Positions 1-13,917 are shown, counted from the first letter of the stretch. The stretch: DNA of 64,000 bases from Plasmopara viticola (GCA_001695595.3 MBPM02000072.1:124001-188000); one strand, 5' to 3'. Notes: a model not told the origin generated them from the sequence alone. Program-made: numbers and translations.

Positions 1-1655
1 CTTTCAGCTTTACCTCCAAGTCTGACCATTGGATTAAAGCTTGGATGCGTATGTAAAATGTGGTCAATAGCCGCAGATTCTTGCCCATTAAAGCGGCGCA
101 AGATTGTTTCCAGCTCTCCGACTGAAATGCCGTCAAAAAGCTCTGACAGTATAGAAATTTGTTCGGGTGACACCGTTGAAAATCTTTCACCTTCACTTTG
201 GCTTGTCTCTTTTCGCCCGTCTCCAGGTTCGAATCTTCCCGAGTCCATACTCGAGCTAGTCAAATGCTCAGCAAACGGTGGAGTAACTAGTGACAGCGAT
301 TCCATGTTGCCCTTAAACTCAGAAAGAAAAGGTGGCACTTTTTCTTCACTTAACGTGCTTCCAGCAAAAGATCGAGCATGCTTAGGTGTAATTTGAGGTG
401 AGTCAAGTAGTGACGAAGGCAAAAATTGGCCCATTAGTGTGTTGCGAAGAGTCTGTGTACTTGACGACGGTGACGGAGGCTCTTCATCATCACCATTATG
501 ACCGCCCTCACCTCTGGACGGAAAAAAATTAAATGTCATAAGACTCGAGCCCGTCGAAGCTTGACCTGATGGACCCGTTCCACTGGAACCGCTGGTGGGG
601 CCAGCCATAGGTTTGTTCGGCGAACTCCACAGGTTGTCATGTTGTTCCTTTAGAGACGGCGAGTGTGGAGAGCGGGCACCACTTGATCCCGTGTCATCTC
701 CGCTACGGCTACGTCGCAATTCTTTTATTTTATTTTGGGCGTCAAGAAGCGCCAGTCGTTCGTCCACAAGCTCGCGCTTGAGTTTGGTCGACAAAGAGCT
801 GTAGAGCGCCACGCGCTGCCTGGCCAGTCTTTGCTCGTCCCGCAATTCGTCCACAACTTGTTGCAGCTCGTGGACTTCCAGCCGCGACGTTTGCAGCTCG
901 CGCAAGATGCGGTGCATGTCGTTGCTAAGCTCACTTCCGTCGCTAGGCTCCTTCCCGTGCAGCTGCTCGCTGGCTATTGCACCAGTGGCCCCGCCTTTCT
1001 CCATCTAAAGAGACATAGCCAGTGTTCAAAGAGAGCAGATCACGATAGTCAGTCATGAGAAAGCAAGAGCAGAAAACGCTGGCATCAGCGCCAGTCGCGT
1101 TAATTGAGTAATGGCTAACTTGATGATGGTCCACCATTGGTAATAGCCAAGACTGGCTCAGAAAGTTCGGCGAACGCTAATACATGTAAAAGGTAGCTTA
1201 CCCAAGCAGCTTTGCCCGTTTCGACGCCGTACTCGCGCCCAATGTCCGATACAACCTGAACACAACAATCGTCACACCAAGCACAACAAGTTTGCAAATA
1301 CAAATAAATCGTCAGTGATTTGAGTCACAACTGAGTCACTTTGAAATCTAGAAAAAGGGTCGCAAGGAAAGCACCCGGCACCGGATGCAGTACACTGGGC
1401 ATTTCGCCTTTCGTTTTTCAATCCATGCAATGTGTGCATGCTTTGTTAACGTCAACGCACCTGAGCAAGAGATGAATGGAAGGCCTGGCTAATTTCTGAG
1501 GCTACGCGACCGAGCAATTCGCCCGTTTCAGGTGGTGCCGTCTGCCGTTCGATGGAAACAAGCGTCGCTGCTGCAGCGGATTCTCCTTCAGACACAGAGT
1601 CGGCAGGTGCCGGTTCATATTGTGGTTCAGCTGGCAAGTCTGCTGCAGTTGTCAT
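1..1655 (-). CDS. Coiled-coil protein with CUE-like domain (partial, runs off the left edge)
   Basis: Three exons on the minus strand: 1461-1655 (ATG at 1655), 1202-1255 and 1-1004, continuing beyond the window. Both introns are GT-AG (donors GTGCGT and GTAAGC, acceptors TTCAG and TTTAG) and all junctions are phase 0. The predicted product has an acidic, disordered N-terminus of about 65 residues, a short segment with GREYGVETGKAAW, a coiled coil (about residues 115-180, rich in E, L, Q, R), a long Ser/Pro-rich low-complexity part, and a helical segment at the open end beginning SPEQISILSELF and ending AAIDHILHTHP. That segment has the spacing of a CUE ubiquitin-binding domain, with LFDG where the family usually has MFP. 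Known CUE proteins bind mono-ubiquitin in endosomal or ER-associated sorting; that role is inferred here. I do not recognise the full architecture, and the 3' end is missing. Confidence 0.75.
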
Positions 1656-4041
1656 GTCGAACGTTGGTGTTAGTGACGTACTTGACTGCCTGAAGTGACC
1701 AGGTTGCTGGCGGACGAGTTTTGCCTAAGCGCTGCTGGCTGCGCGGGCCGGGCCTGGCAGATGCAGCGACGGTAAGGAATCAAGTGACTTATGAGTGAGA
1801 AGAGGAAGCCACTTGGGTCAGGACACGACGACGACGGACGTTCGCGTTTTTGCTCGAGGCTCTAAGTCCTGGGCGGAGTAGTGTTAGCAGGTGGCTCTTC
1901 TGCTTTTTCCGAGATGCGCGTCGGTTGAGCGAAACGGGACAAGGCTGGCTGGTAGAGGGCGAGCAGCACGAAAAGAGAGTGTGTCACTCGGTAAATCCGG
2001 GCAGAACAACGCATTCATATCATACAGTATCCAACTCTGTTGCGCGTAATACGTCACATCCTCGCCGTTAATTTTTTAGCTTCTTCCTCGTGACATGGGC
2101 CGAGCTGAAATCGAATTTGAAAGGGCTTTTATTTTCAAGGGGAGACATAGAATATCACTTAGGATTGTGCGGTGCCACATGGCTACAGACTTATAAGTTA
2201 TCAGCGGGTAATCAGGACCGGATATTCGGAGGGGGACCAAAATACCAGACCCCAAGCGCAGCCGGTCAGCCAATCAATATGCTTTTCTCGTCGAATTTTG
2301 GCGAAATTTTAATTGGACTTGCTGTGGAATGGCGCTACAGTAACGGATCTATTATTTCCACAGAAGCTTGTTACTTCAATCTCAGCGCTGAACCGTGCAA
2401 ACAATGCCATCTGTTTCTGTTAACGATGGAGACAATGTCGCCAAAGTCTTATGTCTTGGCATTTCCATCTTTAAGAATAAATTCAGCTTGCTTTGGCATT
2501 GCAAAAGAAGGCGATTGGGGTTGATGGCAGATAAAGAGTGTGCCGATAACGTATTGTCGAAAGCGTAGTTACGTCACGTATGAGCCAGCGTTGCGAGCGC
2601 GTTGAATGCAGATATATGTCGTTGCAGCTATTTGGAAGCGTCAATAAATTGACATGAGAGTGTCTTTTTGATTCTTGTATCTTCCCCAGAGTTGCGCTTG
2701 AAAATAAATTTTAGTAAAAACAGAGGGGTGGTCATTGAAGTGAAGTGTAGAGTATGCTGCGATGTGTGGGATAGGCAGCATGCCGGAATTATTGCACAAG
2801 AAATTTGCTTCTAAGCAGCACATTGCTAATTAATACTGTAATTACTTGTTTCTGAGAAAGGTCCTTTAGGCCGAAAGGGTAAACAAGACGCGACTGTGGC
2901 AACTTATCGGACCGTACTTTTCTCACACTACTCGCTTAAAATGAAGTGCAGCCATATACGAAAAAATTTGAGACATCAAAAAATGTAGTCACACACAATA
3001 TACCAATACCGACCAAACAAATTACCGCGGGTCAAATTAATAGAATCAGTGGGTCACTATAACAATTAAGCTCTTTTGACACCCAATTTAAGGATATGGG
3101 ATGCACATAGAAAACTGAAGTATGGTCAAATGTTGTATAACATACCTATTATCTTAAAACGTGCCAAACAGGCCGTTGCAAGAACCCGAGCTTTTGTAAC
3201 AGGAGCTGTTTTTCACTTCAAAAGAGCCTTAAAGATTGGGGGCTCCTGGGCACCTTATCGTTATTCATGTAGTGCTATTTCTATGAGGTCTATATGCAGA
3301 ATCAATAATAGTGCATATAAAAAATCGTAGGTGAGACCACCCGGAAAGCGGTCTTGAATGTTGGCGCTCACACTTTACTCGGAACACTATAAGTAAAAGC
3401 TTAGGGCAACGTTATCATCCAGCAAGCTTAATGAGCATAATTATGAGTTAGAGAAGTTGACGACCACCATTAATGAAGCGCCAATTCCCTCTCAAGTCAA
3501 TGTAATTGTGCTTTTTAACGATCTAACAGTAAGTGCGCCTTGCACATAAGTACCAAAGGTACCGAATGTTTTAAGAATGCGTGCCTAGCAGTTAGCCAAG
3601 TTTTGCTTGCAGGACCGATTGCCAATGACGATAAATACAGGCGGGCAACACAGTTACATAGATGGGCAAAATAGCAACTATAACAACAAAGATCCGCAAG
3701 CAGATAGCATATAAATTCGCAATACTAGCTGCGCAGAAGAGCATTATAACACTTCAACTGCAGGCAACATGTCATAGGTTCGTAGGTTAAAGTGGAGCTC
3801 TCTGTAGTTAACAAAGTAGCGTCTAGTTTATGCTTATAATAAACTAGACACTGCAACGGTACCTGCACAAACGCTAATCCCGATGGAAGATGTGTGGCTG
3901 ATCAACATCCTCAGTGCACGTTGAACAGTGCACTGAATCTGGTGTTAAATACGAGTGTGGGAGCCGGATATGACGGTGAGTATATAAGGGAAACTATTCT
4001 TCTTGGCGACGTTTGACGGCCTGGTCTTAAAAATGTTTTGA

Positions 4042-5335
4042 TTGATACGAACTTTGCCAAGTTATACGCTTGTAAAATATTTGTCTTTGGCGTTTGAAGA
4101 AGATAAGTCGGCTCTGAAAAAAATTTCCGACCATTTAAGACAATTTTTAGCGAAAAAGCTTTTCACCGGCATAGACGAATGTATCTGTCAAGAAGGAGAG
4201 TTCGAAGTCTTTGTCTTCTTTGTAAGCAGCCACGGGACTGAGCAAACATCTAAAAGTAAATGTCATTTTGGCTCGACCTACATTGCGATTCTTATGAATG
4301 TTGATGTGGTGGTTAGGCTAATCATGTGTTTGCGCAAGAATTTGAACTGGCCATGCGAGTCGCGCAAATTTTCTGTCGATCTCTTGATAAAGAACATTGA
4401 ATAAAGCTGGGAGCACCGGAGCCACGATGCGTTTAACAGCATCAAAGAGAGCCTTAAAGGGTTCTCAACTTGGTTTTACCGGACGAGACAAATATGTTTG
4501 TGGCGCTTGCTAAGCTTCCGGTTATACCATTGGTTGTCCGATACTGCAACTCGATTCTGATGGTTATAAGCGACTCATGTTCTTTAAAGTTCAAAAACAC
4601 TTTGAAGCTACTAAAGAAAACAATGACAAGGGATTGCTTGCCATGAAGTAAATACCTGTAAAGTTTAAATGCATGTTCCGGCCTTTAAGTCATTAAGACC
4701 GCGCATCGTTGAGAAAGGTAATTACTATGTCCCATGCGCTTCATCGACTGGCAAAATCGCTTGATCCTCTTGCATGATGTAGCGTCTGCGCTCAATTAAA
4801 GCTTGCAAGACCTAACGTATTTGCCAACGCGCATTCAAGAAAGCAAAATTATGATTTGGCCATTATCAGCAAAGCTATAAAAACCAATGACGCATCAAAT
4901 ACAGCTCGGATGCCAATCTAGAGACCTTGATGCGATTGTTTATCACAGACAAAGATGCCAAAGTTAAGTGGTTACCCATCGATAGCAAATACTTCTACAT
5001 CGTTACGAGTATGTTTTACTATCGTGTGAATTCGGCAGATTTGTTGTTGAGACCTGAAGTATGATATACTTCTGGAGACACATACTTATTATTATTGAGT
5101 GATCAGTCAGGCCGAGATCAAATGTTTTCTTTACAACACTTCGTTAATCCCACATGTTTACGCGGGTAGCCAAACATTTTTGGGCTTAACCTTCGTACAC
5201 ACTAGGTACGAGATTTACCAGCACATCAAGTCATGGCAGCTGAAGTGTGTATTCATTAAAAGCGATTCAATTACGATAATCACAAGAACGAGAAAGCCTA
5301 CTTTCACGTCAAGACAGAAGACTGAGAGAAGGTAA
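4042..5335 (+). pseudogene. Broken coding region, family unknown
   Basis: Several protein-like stretches lie in different frames on the plus strand, separated by stops: about 4042-4404, 4520-4650 (contains DSDGYKRLMFFKVQKHF), 4925-5065 (contains ITDKDAKVKWLPIDSKYFY) and 5099-5335. Their composition, rich in charged and aromatic residues with few stops inside each block, differs from the surrounding noise and suggests one decayed gene or transposon ORF. A gypsy-like integrase relic lies downstream in the same orientation at 5921-6070, so a retroelement polyprotein is possible. I cannot name the family. Confidence 0.3.
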
Positions 5336-5920
5336 GAAATGTCGATCGAGCTCACGTGAAAGCTATTAGTGTTCTCTGTATCGTTGCATACCCGTATTCG
5401 TAAAGCTTGCTCAACGGTATTCGCTTGTGGCCCACAAAATAGTGTTGATGAGTGGGGTGCGTTGATTAACTAAAGAAAATGGCGATATGAACATTTTGAG
5501 TAAATGTAATGAGGGAGGAACGGTAAAACTGCGAGCCCAGCTTTTACAGATGTCATCTTTGTTCTTCGTATCGTCGCATACTTTGTCTTTGTGTGAAGAT
5601 TGCTTGATGGTTGTGGATTGCAACTTACAGAAACAAGTATCGATGAGTTAGATGCGCTAATTGTTGCGAAAGAATAGCGATATGAATACTTTGTGAAAGC
5701 TCGAAATGCTCAGATGGTCAAAGCTGTGGTTCACATATTGGTTTCTGATAGTTCTTTACAGATCTTGTCAGTATAGAGGGCCTTGAAGTAGCTTTAGCAT
5801 TCCGAGATTTAATGGCAACACGATGATGGCAATGTTTATGTGCCATTCGCTTTAAACGATGCTTTTGCATTTATATCAATTCAGTAAGAGCATGGATCAT
5901 ACAGTAGAGAGCTTACAAGT

Positions 5921-6070
5921 ATGGTGTTTGCACTTCATGGCGCTCCGGACTCGATTGCGTTGGACATGGATCCAACCAGGCGCGTTTGGACTAGCGCTGG
6001 ATTACTATTTAAGAGCATAATTGATTACTACTCAATCAATCACGAGACGGTTGACTGCAAGAAAAAATAA
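5921..6070 (+). pseudogene. Ty3/gypsy-like integrase core relic
   Basis: A 49-residue open segment contains HGAPDSIALDMDPTRRVW followed by YYSINHETVDCKKK. This matches the order of the gypsy integrase core, where H-G-x-P-x-S-I-x-x-D-x-D-P-x-F-x-x-x-F-W is followed by a short spacer and an N-H-P-Q-T-D-G-Q-T-E-like motif. Stops on both sides and no detectable reverse transcriptase, protease or LTR next to it make it a remnant. The assignment rests on motif spacing only. Confidence 0.45.
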
Positions 6071-7554
6071 TTATGTTTTTTTATGCAGTATGCGCGGTAA
6101 GGTGCCACTTTAGTGGACCAAAAAAGCTGTTAGCGTGATTCAAGCATCTGCGGGCTAGCACTCTATCGTCCAGTAAGCTCTTGAGTTCTGAGGCTTTTAA
6201 TATTAGAAAGGAATTTCGGATGCCTTTTCTGTCTGAAGCACTCATAAATGTTACGAAATCAGGCTTCTGATTCCGCATAAAGGCAATTTAACAGCTTTAG
6301 CATGCAATAACCCAAATTTATAAATTATATTGCGACAAACACAAAAGAATTTATCAATGGGAATTAGCACAGTAAGAAATGAAAGAATCGTGCCACTCGA
6401 CGTACAGCACCATTATATTGTTTTTCGTCCTGGAACGGCACTGAGCTTGTACACCTTGGTCTTAATCACCGTTTTTATACGTAGAGAGAGCTACAGGGGT
6501 TAAACTCGCGCCCAACTTTGCTGGTAAGGCGGCGGTTAGTAGTTGTCATAGCCACCACTGTATTGGTCAGAAGACGGAAAGGCTGAGACCAGAGGGATGT
6601 GCTCTTTTTGTGGTCAAACGAGACTCAACCTCATAAAAAAGATTAGTGATCTCTGAGTGCAGTTCCGATACCATCATCTGTAGCGCGGCTGTTGGTTGAC
6701 TGTTAAGCTTATGAAACACATGACCAAGGAAACCATCGCCCTTTCTAGGGCATCGGGACTTTGGAATCGTCTAGAATAGCCATGTATTAGCTACCAGGGC
6801 TAAAATTAGAGCAATCTCACTTGTGTATATTTGATCGTTCTAGATCTGGTGCTCCTCATGAAGAAATCTCACGATTATGGCGGAATTAGCCTCATCCTGC
6901 CCTCATTGACCACCAAGCCCAGCTGTATTTCTATGTGGAGAGCATCGTTTGGCAGATGAGCTGCTATAGACGCTTTGAGCTTTTTGTGAAGTGCTTCGGT
7001 TATTCGCTTGACAGTTATTGTGGCAGCCACTTATGCAACACCGAAAAGATTGCTTAAAAAGCCGTTAGAAATCCTAGAAAAAGAGTAACGAGCTCTAAGG
7101 AAGTTACAAGCATCCTTTTCACCGCACGTTGAGTATGGTAAAGAGGACCTCATATACACGCTTGGACTTTGACTTCTAAGCGCTTGACTTTGCCTTATGC
7201 CAAAGCAGAAACATATTAAGGTAAGTTACTAAGCAGTCGCAATAATTTTCTTAGATTAATTCAACATTAGTCATATTTGTGCACACGAAAAAAATATAAT
7301 AATAGTGGGTTTTGAAGTTTACTTTTTTGGTTATATTAAATATATCATAAACAAATCAGATTCAACTTTGGGCGCGTTGAATTAATTGTAAGCGCGGTTC
7401 ACGGACGCAAAGTACTGCCATTTTTGTGATTTAGTTTTGCATTCTGAAATCTGCATTGTTTTTTAATTCTAATAAGGGTTTGCAATTGAAACGAAACAAA
7501 TGAGTATGTTACTGCCTCCACCAGCCGCGTAATATTATTTTAGCGGGGGTTTTC

Positions 7555-7980
7555 TTGTCAAACCCGCTGTCCAGAGATTTAATAGTCCGCTCGCGATTTG
7601 GCGACTTGCGCCAGTATTCGGTGGTGTGCGAGTCGAAAAACCTATTTTACCCTATTAGTAATCCTATACCCTTAGCGATTTACTGCGGGTTTGCCTTTTT
7701 TGACCTCATCTTCTTCTCGGTTCCTGACGTCGGTTACATTGACAACGAAAACATTCAAAAATGGGTCCTCATGAACATCCTTGTCTTGACTGGTGAGGTA
7801 ATTTGCATGCTCGGAAATTTTGACATCAAGTCTAAAAGATTGGAAGGCTTACTCCTGGATGATAAATCTCTTTTGACAGCGCTGTATTCGATTTCATATT
7901 CTTCGATGCCTTCGTGTGCCAGAGTCGAAACAAGTGCTCGCCGGAGAACTCGTGCTTCTTTTTCTCCCAGTCATCCGTGA
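7555..7980 (+). other. Unassigned open segment of about 141 codons
   Basis: The segment is open without an ATG at its start (first codon TTG) and reads as a plausible protein, with a hydrophobic middle (FAFFDLIFFSVP) and GEVICMLGNFDIKSKRLEG. The last motif loosely recalls the GDFN block of LINE endonucleases but with D and N swapped. It ends in an Arg-rich stretch and a stop. It may be a transposon relic; I do not claim a function. Confidence 0.2.
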
Positions 7981-10900
7981 AGAGAGATGTGTGGACGAAG
8001 GAAAACAGTTTGCACGCATTCTCCACCGCAAAAAAGGCAACCGTGATTCAGTCTTTTCCAAAAAGATTTTCTGGCAGAAATAAAGCTTGTGAGTCCCCAC
8101 CTTCTTTGTGGGTGCGGTTTTTATGAGAGGCATTTCGATTAGTACGCCCGGGTCGTGCTATGAGAATAATTCGTTTTTGATCCGACCATCAAGCACATCG
8201 GAAGTTTCTAATTATCCTGCCACGCAACCATTTTGATCAGAACGGGCTTTTACCTTAACATACTTTGATTTTCAATCGGCTGTAGAACTTCTTTTGGGTC
8301 AGCTGACTTTTTTTTCGGTCATAAGGATCAATAAACAAATCAATGCCGGCTTTGACTCTCAAGGTACTGAAATACTTGTGTTGACGATAAATTAATGTTG
8401 GCGTAAAGGAAAGAGATGGGAGCAAGAGACGACAGCCTTTATTTATTGTGAGAGGGACTTTAGTGGCTGGTTTATGACCTCTGCTTAATGCATATTCGTA
8501 GCTTCTGATATTTTAAGCAGCGATTGGAGGATTTCTAACGCAAAAGACCCTTTACTAATTGATTTTAGCTAGATAAAGTCACATCTCGAAGTGTAAGAGT
8601 TATTACAGATTTTGGTAAAGAAACAGAACGATCTGTTAAAGTCAGGCAGAGAGCGATCTGCAATCACGATCTTTTATGCAGCAGTAGTAGCAGCTCCACT
8701 GCACGTGGCCACACTCGTAGTCATTTTACACTAAACTTCTCTGGCCGGAAAGATATAGAATCAAAGCGGCATACTCACTTGCCCCAGGGCCCGGAAAATG
8801 AGCTGTATTAACTGGCAATATTTCTGACCTTAAATTATACACGGATTGCTCGCCAAGAATCTAATAGTATTTGAAGGGCCTCTTCAACCTTGCTAATGCG
8901 TCTTTAATAGAAGCCACAGTCGTCTGCGTTGATGACGTCTAAGTCGCGCACGACGAGTGTAAATTTCTTCGAAAAAAGGTATAAATCTCGTGGTCTGGAT
9001 TACAGAAGTTAATATATGTCATGTATTTAAACTAGCATTGAGTGACTCTGACTGGCTTGAAGTCAATCTAAATTAGCAAATGGACAATACGTAAAGTACC
9101 TAAGCTGAGGTGGGAGTTCCCTTTCGCAAAGTCAGCTGACGCATGCGTGTTTACCATACAACAATGCATATCGTGTGCGGTGGTGCTTTGCCAGGGTACG
9201 AAAAATGCATGTGGACCTTGTCCAAAGGCTGAACACCCTCTTGATTAGGATGTCTGTTACCCTTTCTTTTACTGAAGAGGTGCGAGTCAACCGTTAAATA
9301 GCCGAATTACACACGTGCACGTCCGGTTTTTTTAAGTCTCATATGTACTTATGAGAATGAGCTATCCTTCGAGCAGCTGGTAAGCAGGTGGAGCCGTTGC
9401 TGCTTCACCCCTAGTGTTACCGGCCATTTAAGGCTGAGGCGTTTACCTACGCCAAATGCGTAGGATTTTTTGCCTTGCAGACCTTTATGCCACAACCAGC
9501 TAGTCGTTTGGCCCACTGCAGGGAAGCTTCAAACGAATTGCTTTGACTAAGGGGCTATCGCATTACCTAAAACGTATGAGCTAACTCGTGTGACCTCATC
9601 TAACTTGGATCTAGTTTGTGACACGATTGCGCGAGATGATATGTGGTTAGCTCTTGCTAAAGTTTCTGGCAATCGATCGATTGTGTAACTCGGGAAAGAA
9701 ATTGTTGGTGTGTATAAGTGCGTGGTGATGTCAATTTCTGGTGGGACTCAGGCTGTTGCATTATAACTTGCCCAGTTGAGTGACGACACAATGACAGCAC
9801 CCACTTTAAGTTTCAGCAGCGCATCAAAACGTATATGTACACATACTACGCACGCCTGTGAGCTGAAATCCTTTTGGATGCGACTGCACATTTGGCAAGC
9901 AATCCAATCCTGGTTGTCGATTAAGAAAGATTTTGCGTTTGGTCTTGCAACATTGGTATTATTACTTCAGTGGACACACTGAATGAAATCATCGCACAGA
10001 AGCGCTACATTCTGATTTCTATTCTCTTTAACGTATAAAAAAGGCTGTCATCTTAGTCTACCGTTTGTACGCGTTTAAAATGGCTAGGAACGCTATCCAT
10101 TTGATTATCGCATCAGTTCGAATATCATGCCTTGCAAAATTCTGCGCGTCTTTATTTATTTATGCGATGATGAGTCGACATTGTTAAAAGAAGGTGCCTT
10201 TGATTGTGAATATCGAAACGCCACATTTGAGTATATATTTGATAAAATGCAAATTTTTATGATCTCTGAGCCCAGACGCGACGTGCATCACCCAAAAGAC
10301 TGAGTTGATACGTCTTCATCTCTTGACGTGAAAATATTCTCTAAGCTAAGGAGGACTTATTCTTATTTTCAAATCAGCCTAGCATTTAGTCACTTTTAAG
10401 TTCTTTATGGTCCAGTAAGTCTGACAGGGCCGAGAAATTAAGCGCATCTGTCGTGACACAACGATGAGCTAAGATTTCCGCTATCCTTATGATTGTATCT
10501 TTTTTGTTAGCCAGAGGTCGTTCTTGACACCCAAGGATCAATTTGAATTCGCTCTCGGATCTCTTCTTGTGGGGCTGTGCTTCTCGCTATTGGTAGCAAT
10601 ATATTATCCACCTGCAGAGCTCTTGTGGACCTAAGTTACTGCTTGAGCTTAGAATGTATGTAATCGCGACTTATGGTTACTATTAGAAAGGTAATTCACT
10701 TTGGCTTGTGGATCTATTGTACCCGCTTGTAAAATCTTGATGAGTGCAACTGGTGGTCATCTGTCAACTATGTTACCCACTTTTAGCTAGCTAATTTTAC
10801 CATCTGGGCTGGCGGTACTGCCAAAGAAGCTTGCTTGTTTCTCTTACTTCCACATTGGATACATCTTTTATATATCACGCGCTCGACTCTCTACCTTTTC

Positions 10901-11914
10901 TTAATAATGTGGAAATATATTTTTGGTGCGCAAAATGAAGTGTCTGACATCAAATTTTATTAGACCCTTCAATCGACCTAAATTTCGTTCTTTTCTACTT
11001 GAAATTAAGGAGTGCTTGTCCAAGCCTGATGGCTTCGCTTTTATAATTCAATGTCAAATTCATTTTGACCATAGGGATATCTGGAACAGTCTATTTTACT
11101 ATTCGAAAAAAATAATATGTTCCGGCTCCTTTATAATAGAATCAGTCAATTTGTTTAAAATGACCACAACTGCTCGTGGGTACGCGGGGTATCTCGATAC
11201 GCCGAATTCTTATAATCTGGTTTAGACACACATCGATTACAAAAGCTCATTTTTTCTAGAAAGGCTACCGAATTTGGCCTTATCTGACGAACCACTAAAA
11301 CACGTCCGATAAAATCAATTAGAATGCGTAGGCACACCATATGCTTCCAGGTGTGACGAAATTATACAGAATCTTACATTGAGGAAACGCGGCGGAAGAT
11401 ATGCGGTATATCTGAAAGAGACCACTCCCTGTCCTCGGTCTTAAGGAACCCGAATGTGGAATAAACTGCAACTTATATACTGATAGTCATGTCTTTAGCT
11501 AAATTTATATATCCAATTTGGTATCTTTCGAAATACCTCAGTATGGGAATCGGTATACAATGTATACATATCGCATTCAAATTTTATTGGAAACTAGCTT
11601 TTAACTTAAAAGCTCGGCTTTATGTAACAGCTTAGCTACAGTGTGCGTAGATAGCGGTTGCATGCGAGCGTTTCGCATACCTATCACACTTTGTTTAGGT
11701 ATGCGTCATTAACACGAGGGTAATCGTACCTGGAACTGCGGCGTTTCGGTATAAAGCTCTCACAACTGCCACCCCCACACGACGGTAAGACTTCTTAGCG
11801 TCACGGAATCTGACTAAGCAGCACACAAGCAATTCAAGAACTACCCAATCAAAGCATAAACACACAAGCCAACGTGGGCAACTAAACTTTTTAGCATTGG
11901 ATAACATAAGTGCG

Positions 11915-13917
11915 ATGGAGCCCGCACCTGTTGTCATCCCGCTTAGCGGGCGATCAAACACTAGTGGAGATGGCTCGAATGCCAAGCGAAAGTTAGAGAG
12001 TGCACACTCGTTATATTCGTTCACAGCAATGTCCTCGCCTATAAACTCCCCAACCGTCTCACCAAACAGCTCCGATGCTTCTCGAACTAATGCAGATGCA
12101 CTTCCGCCATTGGTGTCGCACCTAAAAGTGCGACGTCGCTCAACAGCGGGGCCACCTTCGCTGCTGCGCTGCTATTCGGATGGAAAAATGTAAGAAGAGC
12201 TTTTTTTTCTATTGATCATTTAGTGCCATCATAATTGCACTGTGCTGGTGCTAACATTGCAATTGTGTTGATAATCCGAGTAGCTCAAAGGCATTCGGAG
12301 AATTGGTGACTGCCGAGAACAGCCAGAAACATACGAAACCCAATGTCTATCCAACGCCACGGGTACAAGCGCAACAAAGCACGCCACTAGATGACAACTG
12401 CGCTTGCCCGTCACCCGGACCACATCGCAATCCGTTCCTGAGCGAGGAGATGTGGCCACTCAGCGTCCGCGGAGGTACTTAATTATGAAGGAAAAGAATC
12501 TTTGAAAGCGAAAATCCGCTTGATAATCGATTGTAATAGGTAATTTAAGTGATGGGTACAATTGCTGACATTAACGTGTTGCCCAGAGCCGACGTCGACA
12601 TCACCAGCTCCCGTTACTAAAAGCAACAAAAACGAATCGACAAACCCACAAAAGTCAGGGAACATCAATACGATACTTACATCCACGACGCCAAACAAGC
12701 GAGTATGCAGCAAGCAGGGCCTAGCGCAGAGCAAGGTTGCGACTAATTGGTTAAATAAGTGCTCGCCTTCGCTTCCTCAGGCGAGGAAACGCTCTTTAGG
12801 AGTTTCGGATGCTACTCGCTTGGAGAAAGGGTCACGCCTTGACAAGCAATCATCCTTGTCGATTGACATGAATTTAGAAAGCCGAAACAACGCCGTTGGT
12901 AAGATAGTGCCCTCTTATTCGTCGACTTGCTCGACCCCACCAGTCACTGCGCTGTCCCGTGGCAGTGTTAGCGTACCGAAGAAAATGTATTTGCCACAGC
13001 AACGTCGCAGTCGCAACCCAGGCAACTTGTCCTTGGACTTATCGCAAGTTGACCAAACAAATGTAGATTCAAGCAAGACTGGAACTGGTGATTTGAAGCG
13101 ACGGAATGATCAGGCGGCTGTATGCTCCAAGCTGACGGATTTCTTGTACATCGGTGGTGCCGTTGCTGCCAAAAATAAGTCGATGCTTATCCAGAATGGC
13201 ATCACCCATATCATAAACTGCGCCGCCAGTGTCGCTCCTGCATCGTATCCAGATGTGTTCAATTATTTAAACATTAGGCTTCGGGACCACTCATCGCAAG
13301 ACATTGCACGACACTTTTACAGCTTGTTTGACTTTATTGAGAGGGCTCGAGAGTCTGGGGGACGGATTTTTTTGCACTGTGTGAAAGGCATCTCCCGCTC
13401 TCCAACGATGGCGATCGCGTACTTGATGTGGTACAAAAACACTGGCATGTACAAGGCGCTGGACTTTGTGCGCCAAGCACGTCCAATCGTCGATCCGAAT
13501 GCTGGGTTTATCTTTCAGTTGACTGAGTGGGAACATCTTCATTCAGAAGGCAAAATTAAGTTCCAGGGGAGGATTGTCTTTCGAATCGATGTGGCGTACG
13601 CCAATCTTAATCCAAAGTGCAATAAAGAAGGTATTGTGGAGCTCAAGACGCCGTTGTTTACGGGTCCGCTGCCAAGCATCAGCGAAAATTACTTTCGTGA
13701 CCCCACTCAAGATATCGGTGGATTGTGCATGATTATAGCATGTGCCGACTATATGTTCGTTTGGTGTGGTACTGACGTTAGTGAGGATAAGGTGGACGTG
13801 GCCGAGCGCGGGGCGCAACTTTTGCAGCGCTATGAGGCGTTTCCCTTTAAGTGTGACACTGTTCGGCAAGGACAAGAGCCAGTGGCCTTCTGGAACCTGG
13901 TTGGTCACGAGAGCTAA
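11915..13917 (+). CDS. Dual-specificity protein phosphatase with gelsolin-like tail (MKP1-like)
   Basis: Three exons: 11915-12189, 12284-12474 and 12587-13917, giving 598 residues. The first donor is GTAAGA after AAAAT; the second is GTACTT; acceptors are TAG and CCCAG, and the reading frame is continuous across both joins. Residues 1 to about 330 are Ser/Thr/Pro-rich and disordered. A dual-specificity phosphatase domain spans about 333-480 and carries the active-site loop HCVKGISRS (Cys420, Arg426), fitting HC-x5-R-S. It is followed by about 115 residues containing ADYMFVWCGTDVSEDKVD, which resembles a gelsolin repeat. Plant MAP kinase phosphatase 1 has the same phosphatase-then-gelsolin order, so removal of phosphate from MAP kinases is the likely role. 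The long basic and Ser-rich N-terminus may hold docking sites. It is the first gene of its island and faces a gene-poor flank upstream. Confidence 0.85.

Larger units (their letters stand above)
1656..11914. other. Gene-poor interval with decayed coding scraps
   Basis: About 10 kb with no gene I can support. Open segments are short, mostly lack ATG starts and look unlike proteins; an example is 2090-2524, with no recognisable domain. Exceptions noted separately are broken segments at 4042-5335, an integrase relic at 5921-6070 and an open stretch at 7555-7980. Between 9560 and 9980 two short protein-like segments are interrupted by stops, and I could not assign them. No tRNA, rRNA or CRISPR array was seen. 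The stretch resembles the repeat-rich compartments known from Phytophthora-type genomes. Confidence 0.6.

Noticed and set aside
2090..2524. A 144-codon open frame upstream of the CUE gene
   Set aside because: No domain, odd composition, no supporting splice or promoter signals; likely chance.
7555..7980. LINE endonuclease based on GNFD
   Set aside because: The conserved block is GDFN; the residues are swapped and no other endonuclease motif is present.
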